Positions 32,320 to 42,800 of a stretch of 64,000 nucleotides of DNA are shown here, one piece after another; the first letter of the stretch is position 1; each line of letters begins with the position of its first letter. The notes below the pieces were generated by a model. It saw only the letters and a list, made by a program, of their open reading frames with translations. It did not search any database and was not told the origin of the DNA. This stretch comes from Dasypus novemcinctus. Its lineage: Eukaryota; Chordata; Mammalia; Cingulata; Dasypodidae. Both the position numbers and the translations under genes were made by a program. The stretch covers positions 94,121,157 through 94,185,156 of the forward strand of contig NC_080680.1 of the NCBI RefSeq assembly GCF_030445035.2, in the 5' to 3' direction.

Positions 32320-33120
32320 GAGACAGCCAGATCATACTCAAAAGCCTGTGACATTTTAGGTGAGCAACTTAACTTCTCTGGGCTTCATTTTCTTATCTAT
32401 AACATGAGGATAATAATAGCCCTACCCAGTTCCTCAAAGATTAAACACGAAGTTATCATATGACCCAACAATTCCACTCTGAGGTAATTACCCAAGAGAA
32501 ATGAAAACAACTCTTCATGCAAAAAAGTGTACACAAATGTCTATTGCAGCATTATTCGTGATTGCCAAAAAGTTGGAAACAGCCTAAATCTCCACCCGTC
32601 AATGAATGGATAAACAAAATGTGATGTATCCTACAATGAGAGATTATTCAGCCATAAAAACGAATGAAGTATTGATTCATGCTACAATATGGATGAACTT
32701 TGAAAACGTTATACTAAGTGAAAGAAGTCAGTCACAAAAGACCACATTTTGTAGATTTTATTTATATAAAATGTCCAGAATAGACAAACCTAGACAATCA
32801 AAAAGTAGATGAATGGTTTCCAGGGCCTGGGCGAAAGGGGGCAATAGAGAGGACTGCTAATGGTACAGGATTTCTTTTAGGTAATGTTCTGGAATCAGGT
32901 AAGGATGATGAATGCACAGCTTCTTGAGTATACTAAAAACCACTTAGTTGTATATCTTAAAGGGGTGGATTTTATGGGATGTGAATTATATCCCAATTTA
33001 AAAAAAGAACTACCTCATAGAGTTGTGAACTTTAAATGAGAGAACTTATATAAATCTCTCAGCACAGAGCCTGCCTTGTACTAAGAACTCAGTTAATGCT
33101 AGCTGTTATCATCGTCATCA
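32320..33120 (+). repeat. MIR SINE split by an L1 3' end
   Basis: The MIR 5' core (GTGAGCAACTTAACTTCTCT, ATAACATGAGGATAATAATA) stops near 32426 and resumes at about 33007 with AACTACCTCATAGAGTTGTG and CAGCACAGAGCCTGCCTTGT. Confidence 0.75.
32427..33005 (+). mobile_element. L1M 3' end fragment
   Basis: Forward L1 3' terminus: GTTCCTCAAAGATTAAACAC, CATATGACCCAACAATTCCA, TATTGCAGCATTATTCGTGA, ATTATTCAGCCATAAAAACG and GACCACATTTTGTAGATTTT to the end GTGAATTATATCCCAATTTA plus an A-run. It was inserted into the MIR. Confidence 0.87.
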
Positions 33121-33129
33121 TCAACACAA

Positions 33130-33800
33130 TTATTAGCTAGTAAGAGCTTCAGACTCTTCACCTTCAAGTAGGAATAATAATACCTTAGATAGGGATTCTT
33201 AGTTATAGGTAACAGAAACCCATTCTCACTCATGAGCAAAAGGAAACTTTATTATAAGGCTGTGGTATAGATGGCTGAATTAGAGGGAAGGACAAAAAAC
33301 GAGGCTCAGAAAGAGAAGACCCAGGGACAGAATGTAAAGAAGAGCATAACCGAGAAGCTCAGGCTACTCGCGTTCAAATCTGACTCTGTACTGCATGTAA
33401 TGACTGTGTGATCTTGCTTTGTTTCCTTGGTTTGGTCATCTATTAGGATTGTTGCAAGGGTTAAATGAATAAATATCTCTATAGCACTTACCGCGGCATC
33501 TCACATACTGTAAATTCCCAATAAATGTTTCTATTATCAGCCTTGTTGTTGGAATTGTTTGACTCTACCCATTTTCCTCTGACCTTGCATAGCTCTCTTC
33601 AAGTTTTATGTCCCTGGAGAATGTGATGGCCTAGCTAGGATCACTTGACCATTCTTTGGCCAGGAGAGGGCAGAGCATATTGATTGACAACCCCACTGAA
33701 ACTACCAACTATTAGGGAGAGGTGATACCCCAAGGGGAATTAAGGGTGCTCATACGATAAGAAAGGCAAAGGGGGTTTGGCAGGCCCCTACAAACACTCC
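33130..33800. repeat. Old LTR-like repeat enclosing a MIR
   Basis: GTTATAGGTAACAGAAACCC with TTTATTATAAGGC (33200-33260) and TAGCTAGGATCACTTGACCA (33630-33660) recall an old mammalian repeat whose family I cannot name. A forward MIR (GTGTGATCTTGCTTTGTTTC, AGGGTTAAATGAATAAATAT, CCCAATAAATGTTTCTATTA) occupies 33375-33545. Confidence 0.4.
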
Positions 33801-34285
33801 CACACAGGTTGTTGGGAGGATAAGAGATAATATGTGTAAAGTGCCCATGCATGGTGAGCCCTCAATAACTGGGATTCATATTCTCAGTTGATGACCTTTC
33901 TCTACAAGGGGGTCTCTGGATTTTTCATTACCTTTGCAATATAGGTTTGGGATGGATTGTAAAAATGCCATGCTAAGTCGTGTGCACTTTATTCTGAGAA
34001 ACAAGTAGGAAGGACCATCTCTTCACAGCCCCATGCTATGCTTGGAATCCCCTGAGATTATAGTCCACATTCTCCAAGCCTCCTGGCTGTGTGACCATGG
34101 GCAAGTTACTTGACATCTTCAGGCCTCAGACTCCCTGTGGGTAAAATGTGGTCACATTTTGGTGTGCTGTGGGGCTTAAATGAGATTTTTTGGGGGGGTT
34201 AAACGAGAATATTTGCAAAATACTTAGAACAGTGTGTCTGGCCCAAGATAAATACTCAATAAATTATAGCATTTATTATTCAAAA
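33801..34285 (+). repeat. Two MIR SINEs
   Basis: A 3' fragment at 33801-33880 (GAGGATAAGAGATAATATGT, GAGCCCTCAATAACTGGGAT) and a longer copy at 34050-34285 (CATGGGCAAGTTACTTGACA, TTAGAACAGTGTGTCTGGCC, AAATACTCAATAAATTATAG). Confidence 0.75.
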
Positions 34286-34289
34286 AATG

Positions 34290-34740
34290 ATATTTAAAAA
34301 CTCCTCCTCACCAGGTTGATGGGAGGATCGATTGCGATCAAAGAGGTGATAGCACTTTGCAAACTGCAAAATGCTATGTTTCAGAAAGATGCTTCCTTGA
34401 TTGTAAGCTACCGCTGACTATAAGACACACCGTTAGTCTAATTACTGTTTTTTCATGTAATAAGGAAGTGTTAAATGAATGTATTTATTGTAAGATGGAG
34501 CCTGATTTCAGAAACATTAAAATATGTACAGGGTGTGTATTAGAATTAAGGAAGTAAAGTATTGATGATTTAATGCTTCAAATAATAAAGAATGCTCTCA
34601 GTCTATTGCCAATTTCCCAAAACTTAGAACACAGTATTACTTAATGCTAAAAGGGCCCTGAGCATAATTTAATCTTTCCTTGAAGCTTTAGAATTTCCTT
34701 GAAGGCAAGATCAGCACTTTTAAAATACTTTTTTAGATCA
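34290..34740. other. Unassigned DNA
   Basis: A MIR scrap may occupy 34310-34380. The TGACTATAAGACACACCG text near 34413 resembles the terminal wording of an old DNA transposon I cannot name. No gene is supported. Confidence 0.35.
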
Positions 34741-34744
34741 GCTA

Positions 34745-34945
34745 GCTCAGTGGTTCTCAACCCTAGCTACACATCAGCATCCGTCTGGGAGCTTTTAAAA
34801 AATACTGTTGCTGGGATCCCAGTTCAGGCCAATTAGATTTGAATCTCTGGGGCTGGAGCCTGCACACTAGAATTTTTTTAAGCTCCCCAGGTAATGCTGA
34901 TGCACAGAGTCTGAAAACTGCTACTCCCAGATGGGGCCTTAAAAA
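34745..34945 (+). mobile_element. MER5A-type hAT-Charlie DNA transposon
   Basis: It begins CAGTGGTTCTCAACCCTAGC and shows GGGAGCTTTTAAAAAATACT, then CAATTAGATTTGAATCTCTG and TTTTTAAGCTCCCCAGGTAA in the order of MER5A. The right inverted end (normally GGTTGAGAACCACTG) is decayed to CTGAAAACTGCTACT. Non-autonomous; no transposase. Confidence 0.8.
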
Positions 34946-34955
34946 AAACAGTGAT

Positions 34956-35202
34956 GGGAGAAGATGTGGCTCAGAAGGTTGAGTACTGGTTTCCCATATG
35001 GGAGGACCCAGGTCCTATTTTCCGTGCCTCCTAAAAACAAAACAAAACAAAAACAAACAACAAGCAAAACAAACGGAAAAACTCAGGGTTGCTGATGTGG
35101 CTCAGTGCTTGAGCACTGGCTTCCCACATACAGGGTCCTGGGTTCAGTCTCCAGCCCCTGGTACCTAAAAAAACAAATAAACCGAAAACCAAAACCAAAA
35201 AC
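34956..35202 (+). mobile_element. Dimeric short tRNA-derived SINE
   Basis: Two tRNA-like heads in the same direction, each followed by an A/C-rich tail: head 1 with GATGTGGCTCAGAAGGTTGA (A box) and head 2 with GATGTGGCTCAGTGCTTGAG and B box GGGTTCAGTCTCC. The tails are AAACAAAACAAAAACAAAC-like. A TSD AAAACAGTGAT (34945-34955 and 35203-35213) flanks the pair, and no copy of it lies between the units. Confidence 0.8.
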
Positions 35203-35213
35203 AAAACAGTGAT

Positions 35214-35605
35214 TTATTATTTTTCATAATTCTATGGGTGGACTGGGTGGCTGCTTTCAGCTGGTGGGTCAGCTAGAGGCTGTGCTCAGCTGGAGTGATT
35301 GCACCTCTGTCTCCAAAGGGTCTTTCATCCTCCATTTCTTTTCAGCAAGGTGATCCTAGGGCAGTGTTCTAAAAGAGAGAAGACAGAAACTGCAAGAGGT
35401 CTCATAAGGCCTAGCCTTGGAAGTCACATCTTGTCACTTTTGCCTCATCCTATTGGCTAGAGCAAACCACAAGCCCAGCACAGCTCCAAAGTGTAGGGAA
35501 ATAGATTTCACCTCTTGATAGGAGGCATGGCAGTCCCATTGCAGAGGGGTGTGCATTTGATAGGAGGGATTTGTGGCCATATTTTACAATCTACCACATA
35601 GATGG
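35214..35605 (-). repeat. Old LTR-like repeat, family not named
   Basis: TTATTTTTCATAATTCTATG, GGTCTCATAAGGCCTAGCCT, CATCCTATTGGCTAGAGCAA and TTTGTGGCCATATTTTACAA follow the order of an old mammalian repeat known to me by wording only. No coding domain. Confidence 0.45.
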
Positions 35606-35863
35606 AAAATGTTTAAACCTGGCCTAGGGCGAAAAAAGGTTAAGGACCCCTGTTCTAGGTAGAGGAAACAGCAATGGTAAAGGCTATGAGGCAGAGGCAT
35701 GCTTCATCTGTTTGAAGAGCATCAAGCAAGCCAGTATGGTCGGGACATAGTGAGTGAGGGAGAAGGTGAAAGATGATGAGGCAGAAGAGATTGGCAGGGG
35801 TCAGAGTTTGTGGGACCTTGTAGACTATGATAAGGATTTCAGATTTTATTTCAAGAGTGAAGG

Positions 35864-36454
35864 GAGGCGGCAGACTTGGCTCTGTGGTTAGGGTGTCTGT
35901 CCCCCACATGGGAGGTCTGCGGTTCAAACCCCGGGCCTCCTTGACCCGTGTGCAGCTGGCCCATGCGCAGTGCTGATGCACGCAAGGAGTGCTGTGCCCT
36001 GCCACGCAGGAGTGTCCCCCGTGTAGGGGAGCCCCACACGCAAGGAGTGCACCCCGTAAGGAGAGCCGCCCACATGGGAGGTCCGCGGTTCAAACCCCGG
36101 GCCTCCTTGATCGTGTGTAGTTGGCCCATGAGCAGTGCTGATGCGCGCAAGGAATGACCTGCCACGCAGGGGTATCCCCCGCGTAGGGGAGCCCCACGCA
36201 CAAGGAGTGCGCCCCGTAAGGAGAGCCGCCCAGCGCAAAAGAAAGTGCAGCCTGCCCAGGAATGGTGCCGCACACACGGAGAGCTGACACAAGATGACGC
36301 AACAAAAAGAAACACAGATTCCCGTGCTGCTGACAACAATAGAAGCGGACAAAGAAGACACAGCAAACAGACACAGAGAACAGACAACCAAGGTGGAGTG
36401 GGGTGGCAGGGGGAAGGGGAGATAAATAAATAAATAAATCTTAAAAAAAAAAAA
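35864..36454 (+). mobile_element. Rearranged DAS-type SINE with 166-bp internal duplication
   Basis: The head CAGACTTGGCTCTGTGGTTA and the body run to GGAGAGCCGCCC, after which the text jumps back to CACATGGGAGGTCCGCGGTT. CACATGGGAG occurs at 35905 and again at 36071. The element therefore has one A box but two B boxes and is about 590 bp. The TSD is AAGAGTGAAGG (35853-35863) and AAGAGTGATGG (36455-36465), so the rearranged form may have moved as one piece. CpGs are abundant, implying youth. Confidence 0.92.
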
Positions 36455-38685
36455 AAGAGTGATGGAAGAAGCCATGTACGACAGTTTGTGTGTAGGGTTG
36501 AACCTTATCTTTTGTTCCAAAAGGATCATTCTAGCTACTGGGTTGAAAGAGACTGGAAGCAGGGAGACCAATTTAGAGGTTATGGCTTGAACCATAGTTG
36601 TAGCAGGGAAAGTGGTGAGAAGAGGTCAGATTCTAAGTGTATTTTTAAGTCAAAGACAACAGAATTTCCTATAATATTGAACGTGGCTTGGGTTGTAGGA
36701 GAAAGAGAAAGTAAGGAGAAGTCCAAGGCTTTTGCCTTGAGCAACTGGGTGAATTGTGGTGCTATTTACTGAAATGCAGAACCCTGGAGGAAAGTGTAGG
36801 TGAGTAGGGGGGAATCACAAATTTGTTTTTGATTATGTTAAGTTTGAGATGCCTTTTAGACTTCTAAGCAAAGATGCTGAGTAGGCAGTTAGCCATTGAT
36901 TCTGGAGTTCAGGGAGAAGATTGGGGCTTATGGTAGAAATCTGGGCAGTAGCAGCATAAATATGATGCCATAAAATCATAAGACTGGGTAGGATCACTTA
37001 GTGAATGAGTTTCATAGAAAGGCGGTCTGAAGAGGAAGCCCTGGGGCCAATGCAACATTTAGAAGTCAGGAAAGGGGGAGGATCCAGCCAAGGAGACCTA
37101 GAAGGAGTGACCAGTGAGGTAGAAAGACCAGGAGGGATGTGGACACTTGAACTCATGGGGAAGAAAATATTTCCAGAAAAGGACAGAATCAACAGTGTTC
37201 AATGCTGCTGGGAGGTCAAGTAAGCTGAGCCAGAGAAAGAACTGACTGTTTGGATTTGGCAAATGGAAGTCACTGGTAACTTTGACAAAAGTAAATGAAA
37301 CAACAACCAGCAAGATGTCAGTGGAGTAAGGAGCTCCTAGAGTCAGCTCCTGCTACAGAGCAGTTAGTAAACACCCAGAGCTATCTGGAGCTAGCTGAAA
37401 CACCTGTTTGGGGGCTCCAGGAGACCAGAAGGGCATCCTGCCACATCCTGAAGGAATGAACGGAGGAGACTGCCCATCTGAAGAGAAGATTCGTAAGTAG
37501 AGTGCTCCATGCGATGAAGGCTGGTATCCATCCTCCACTGGAAGTACAAGCCACCTCGGGAGCTGTTCCACAGCTGGAACAGCTCCACTTCCCAAAACCG
37601 GGGGAGGAAGAGGTGGTTCGGCACCAACTTCAGCTACTAATAAGTAAATTCAGTGGGCAAAAGTATAATCCTGAAAGCAGCTAAAGTTTGAGCCCATCCA
37701 AGTCAAAAAGAGGCTGGTAGCCACCATCTTAACTCCATGCCTGGCACAAGAGGAAGTGGGGCAGACTGAAATCACAGTGCTGATAGGGATTGGCTTCTTT
37801 CCATCCAGATTAGATTGCAGGTCTAGCCTAAGCCCCAGCCCCACCTCTGGGAGGGAGCAAACTGGGGGAACTTGCACCCAGTCTCTCTAAGAAATTACCA
37901 GCCAAGCCCTGATTGTCCTACTTTGGCAGTGCAAACTGCCCCAGGGGCTCTTCTGTGGCTGGAATTGGAAGCTCCATTTCCCAGGAGGAGGGGAGGAGGA
38001 AATGGGTGGTGACTGATTTGGGCTACTGATTAGTAGACTCAGCTGGCCAGGGTATAACCCTAGGAACAGCTAGGGTGTGAATCTGTCCAAGTCAGAAAGA
38101 GGCCAGTAGCAGCCATTTTGACTCTGCACACAAACTGAGGGGAAGCCAGGACTGAAAATCACAATAATGGTAGGAACCGGTTTCTTTAACCCAGATCGAC
38201 CTTCAGCCTTGGCGTAGGCTTCAGTCCCACCTCTGGCAGGGAGGAGGCTGGCGGGCCCTGCACCAGTCTATCTAGGTAACTGCAGGTACCTTTGGCTGGC
38301 ACAGACTCAATAATCAGAAGTCTACAAGGGCAACTGTGGTCATCTTGGACAAACACCACATAGATTGCTGCCCACATCTGCAGCTCCATCCCCACCCCAG
38401 GCAGAGGAGAAAGGAGTGTGAAGCCTCATCAGTCTCTCTGGGCAACTACAGTCTAAGCCTGCATGACTAGGATTATTCCACACAGCTGTGACTCTGTCCT
38501 ACCTCTGGCAAAGGAGAAAGTTGGAAGAAGCTTTATCAGTCCCTGGGGCAACGAGGGCAGCTTGAGCCTCCACAGCTTATAGCACCAACTACATCCTTGG
38601 CTCCTACTGCACAATCAGCAAGGAGAAAGGGCAGGAAACCTTAAAGAAAAAAACTGTACCCAGAATAAATACTCTGGTAAGCCAG

Positions 38686-39862
38686 ATGCCAAAGCACCAA
38701 CAAAAAATTACAATCCACACCAAGATACAACAAGATATGGCCCAGTTAAAGGAACAAGATAACCCTCCAGATGACATAAAGGAGTTGAAACAACTAATCA
38801 TAGATGTTCAAAAAAATCTCCTTAATAAATTAAATGAGATGACTAAAAAGATTAAGGATATTAAGAAGACATTGGGGGAAGCGGATTTGTTTGTCTCAAC
38901 TGATACAGCATCTGCCTACCCAGGGCCTCCAGACCCATGCGGTAAGCTGGCCCATGCACAGTGCTGATGTGCACAAGGAGTGCCCTGCCACACAGGGGTA
39001 TCCTCTGTGTAGGGGAGCTCCACATGCAAGGAGTGTACCCGGCAAGGAGAGCTGCCCCATGCGAAAAAAGTGCAGCTTGCCCAGGAGTGGTGCCACACAC
39101 ACAGAGAGCTGATGCAGCAAGATGATGCAACAAAAAGAGACACTGATTTCTGGTGCCAATGACAAGAATGCAAGTAGATACAGAAGAACACACAGCGAAT
39201 GGACACAGAGAGCAGACAATGGGGGGGGGGGAGAAATTTAAAAATTTTTTTTAAAAATAGAAGACATTGGATGAGCACAAAAAGAATTTGAAGGCATACA
39301 CAGAAAAATAGCAGATCTTATGAGAATGAAAGGCACAATAAATGAAAATTTTAAAACATTAGATTCATATAATAGCAGATTTGAGGAGGCAAAAGAAAGG
39401 ATTGGTGAGCTTGAAGAAATGGCCTCTGAAAGTGAACATACAAAAGAAGAGATGAAGAAACAAATGGAAAAAATTGAACAAGGTTTCAGGGAACTTAAAG
39501 ACAGCAATGGACATGCAAACAGTATGTGTAATGGGTGTCCAAGAAGGAGAAGAGAAGGGAAAAGGGGCAGAAGAAATATTTGAAGAAATAATGGTAGAAA
39601 ATTTCCCAATCCTATTGAAGGACATAGATATCCATGTCCAAGAAGCACAATGCACTCCCATCCAAAAAAATCTGAACAGACCAACTATGAGACACATAGT
39701 CATCAGAATGTCAAATGCCCAGTACAAAGAGAGAATTCTGAGAACAGCAAGAGAAAAGCAATGTATAACATTTAAGGGATACCCAATAAGATTAAGCACT
39801 GACTTCTCACCAGAAATCATGGAGACAAGAAGACAGTGGTATGATATATTTAAGATACTATA
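38686..39862 (+). pseudogene. L1 ORF1 remnant (nucleic-acid chaperone protein)
   Basis: The N-terminal piece (from MPKHQQKITIHTKIQQDMAQ) and the piece after the SINE (LDSYNSRFEEAKERIGELEE) have the heptad pattern of the ORF1p coiled coil. In another frame, FKGYPIRLSTDFSPEIMETR and RRQWYDIFKIL match the ORF1p C-terminal domain. Functional ORF1p forms trimers and coats L1 RNA. Here the frame is broken by a SINE at 38876-39258, by a shift near 39500-39580, and by loss of part of the RRM region, so no full product is possible. It stops at 39862. Confidence 0.8.
38876..39258 (+). mobile_element. DAS-type SINE inside L1 ORF1
   Basis: The head is damaged: after GGGAAGCGGATTTGTTTGTC a segment of the usual CACATGGGAGGTCC..TTCAAACC B-box region is missing, and the text goes straight to CCAGGGCCTCCAGACCCATG. 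The remainder and the tail are normal. The TSD is AGAAGACATTGG (38864-38875 and 39259-39270). Confidence 0.92.
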
Positions 39863-40208
39863 AGAGAAAAACTTCCAGCCAAGAATCTTATATCCAGCAA
39901 GATTGTCTTTCAAAAATGAGGGTGAGATTAGATATTCACAGATAAACAGAAACTGAGAGAATTTCTAATCAAGAGACCAGATTTTCAGGAAACGCTAAAG
40001 GGGGTGCTAGAGCCTGAAAAGAAAAGACAGGAAAGAAAGGCCTGGAAGAGAGTCTAAAAATGAAGATTATATCAATAAAAGTAACTAAAAGTGTCAAAAG
40101 AATGGTGAAAATAAAATATGACAGATAAAACTCAAATAGTCAGGAATAAACTTAATCAATGATGTAAAGCACTTGTATTCAGAAAACTGCAGCTCAATGT
40201 TGAAAGAA

Positions 40209-41083
40209 GCCCTTTCCTCAGCTGCCGCTAAGGTGCTCCGTTCTTCCGAGGAAGCTAAGGCCGCGTTGTAAGGCCCTCACTTCATCCCGTGACTAGCACC
40301 GTGCCCAGCACTCGCCAGCAAAATGGCCTCCGTCTCCAAGCTTGCCTCCATTTACTCAGTCCTCATACTCCACGACAATGAAGTCAATGTCACGGAGGAT
40401 AAGATCAACGCCCTCATTAAAGCAGCTGGTGTAAATGTTAAGCCTTTCTGGCCTGGCTTGTTTGCAAAGGCCCTGGCCAACATCAGCTTTGGGAGCCTTA
40501 TCTGCAATGTAGGGGCTGGTGGACCTGCCCCAGCAGCAGGTGCTGCACCAGCGGGAGGTCCTGCCCCCACCACCACTGCTGCCCCAGCTGAGGAGAAGAA
40601 AGTGGAAACAAAGAAGGATCTGAGGAATCGGATGATGACATGGGCTTTGGTTTTTTTTTTTTTTTTAAAGATTTTTATTTATTTATTTAATTCCTCCCCC
40701 GGTTGTCTGTTCTCTGTGTCTATTTTGCTGCATCTTGTTTCTTTGTCCGCTTCTGTTGTCGTCAGCGGCACGGGAAGTGTGGGCAGCACCATTCCTGGGC
40801 AGGCTGCACTCTCTTTCGCGCTGGGCAGCTCTCCTCACGGGCGCACTCCTTGTGCGTGGGGCTCCCCTACGCGGGGGCACCCCTGCGTGGCATGGCACTC
40901 CCTGAGCGCATCAGCACTGCGCATGGGCCAGCTCCACACGGGTCGAGGAGGTCCGGAGTTTGAACCGAGGGCCTCCCATGTGGTAGATGGACGCCCTAAC
41001 CACTGGGCCAAGTCTGCCACCGGCTTTGGTCTTTTTGACTAGAGCCCTTTCGTAAAATGTTCAAGAGCTGAACTCTTAAAAAA
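40209..41083 (+). pseudogene. RPLP1: Processed RPLP1 (ribosomal protein P1) retrocopy
   Basis: The functional gene encodes the acidic stalk protein P1 of the large ribosomal subunit. This copy is intronless and starts at the oligopyrimidine cap site (CCCTTTCCTCAGCTGCCGC), includes the spliced 5' UTR, the coding sequence from ATG 40323 and a 3' UTR ending in an A-run, with TSD AATGTTGAAAGAA (40196-40208) and AATGTTAAAAGAA (41084-41096). About the first 97 codons match P1 ([26 protein letters not shown], and the alanine/proline-rich hinge). A net 4-bp deletion then shifts the frame just before the acidic tail, and a SINE (40652-41021) splits the final GFG-LFD codons. The SINE plus TSD (379 bp) restores the frame, so translation would end in SATGFGLFD. 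No promoter of its own is evident; I call it a pseudogene. Confidence 0.97.
40652..41021 (-). mobile_element. Young CpG-rich DAS-type SINE inside RPLP1 retrocopy
   Basis: Full-length reverse copy: A/T tail TTTTTTTAAAGATTTTTATT, body with CCTACGCGGGGGCACCCCTG, and head GGAGTTTGAACCGAGGGCCT to AAGTCTGCCACC. The 9-bp TSD GGCTTTGGT (40643-40651 and 41022-41030) lies inside the retrocopy's last codons. Like 12852-13245 and 50049-50421 it uses the short body that lacks the 'gacacaacaagatgac' segment. Confidence 0.95.
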
Positions 41084-42059
41084 AATGTTAAAAGAAATCA
41101 AAAAAGCCCTAAATAACTGGAAGAATATTCCTTGCTCATGGATTGAAAAACTAATATCATAAAGACGTCAATTCTACTAAAATTGATATACAGATTCAAT
41201 GCAATTCCAATAAAAATTCCACCAGCATTTTTTAAAAAAATTGAAAATATGATTACTAAATTTATTTGAAAGGGTGAGGGATCCTGAATACCCAGAAATA
41301 TCTTTAAATGGAAAAGCAAACTCTCATCTCCAGACTTTAAATTATATTATCTAGCTACAGTGGTAAAAACAGCATGGTAACTGGCATAAAGACAGACACA
41401 TAGACCAATGGGACCCAAGTAATGGTTCAGAAACAGACCCTTACATGTATGGTCAAATAATTTTTGACTAGCCTGTCAAACCCATATACTTTGGGCAGAA
41501 CAGTTCATTCAACAAATGGTGCTGAAAGAACTGGATATCCATAGCCAAAAGAAGGAAAGAGGACCCCTATCTCACACCTTATCCAAAAATTAACTCAAAA
41601 TGGATAAAAAACCTAAAAATAAAAGCAAGAACCATAAATCTTCTAGAAGAAATTGTAAGAACGTATCTTCAAGCCCTGGTGGTAGTTGGTGGTTTTTAAA
41701 GGAGATAAGAGGAGGACTGAGATGGACTACTGATATTTAAGGTATGTAGAAGTTTTAATTAGCTTTAATGTAAAAGTGTGGAAATGTATAGAGTGGATGG
41801 TAACAAATAGAGAGTAACAGCTGGTTTATAAATGGGGATGTTGCTGAAAATGGTAGTGTAGGGATGGAAACGCCAATTGACAGAGTGCTAAAGAATAATC
41901 TAGGAACTGAATAGCACAGTAAACCAAGAGGTGGATGAGAATTGTGGTTGATGGTATGCATGCAAGAGTGTCCTTTGTGAGCTAGAGCAAATGTACATCA
42001 ATACTTCAGGGTGCTGAGAATGTGGAGAAGCATGGGAAAAAAATAGAACTGGAGTGGCC

Positions 42060-42800
42060 TATGGACTGTGGTCAACAGTAATAATGTAATATGGTTGCAT
42101 CTATGCCAAAAATTTAATGTGTTGATAATGGGGCAGTATGGAGAATGTATGCCAAATGTACACTATGGATGTGGTTAACAATCAGATGATATAATTTTAT
42201 GTATAACAAATGTTCCACCACGGTGTGGTATGTTGATAGATGGATGTTGTTTGGGAATTCTGCACATGTGCATGATTGTTTTATAAGTTTATAACTTCTG
42301 TCACAAAAAATATATTTAAAAAATAATAATAGGGTGGGTTGGGGGAAAAATACACCAAATGTAAGATAAGGACTATAATTAATAAGATTTTGACAATATT
42401 CTTTCACAATCTGTAACAAATGTCTCACAACAATGCAAGGTGTTGGTGGAGGATTGATGTATGGGACCCCTGTATAATGTTATGTATGTTTGCTTTGTAA
42501 GTCCACAACTTTCACTATACACTTATTGTTTATGTATATTCATATATAAATGATATAAAGATAATAATAATAATAGGGTGGGCTGGGGGGAAATACTTTG
42601 GTTAGTAGTAATATTTTGACAATACTCTTTGATCATTAGTTTACGATTTTAACAACAATGCAAGATATTGGTGGTAGGGGGAGTTATGAGAACCCTGTAT
42701 GATGCTATGTATGTTTGTTTTTTAAGTTCACAACTATTACTATACACTTACTGTTTATGTATGCTTATGTGTGAGTGATATACTTCAATAAATTTTTTAA
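42060..42800 (+). repeat. Tandem units in the L1 3' UTR
   Basis: Two well-matched units start at AGGGTGGGTTGGGGG (42331) and AGGGTGGGCTGGGGGG (42575), period 244 bp; each contains CAACAATGCAAG, CTATACACTTA and GTTTATGTAT. A more diverged preceding unit appears to occupy about 42060-42330. Each unit is preceded by a TAATAATAAT tract resembling an internalised tail. Confidence 0.85.

Noticed and set aside
35924..36595. 223- and 178-codon minus frames with cysteine/serine-rich repeats (CVSSPCVRHHSW-like)
   Set aside because: Nearly the same peptides recur at 8.3, 24.7, 25.4, 50.2, 59.7 and 60.1 kb, always over DAS-type SINEs. They are translations of the SINE body, which is GC-rich and stop-poor in several frames.
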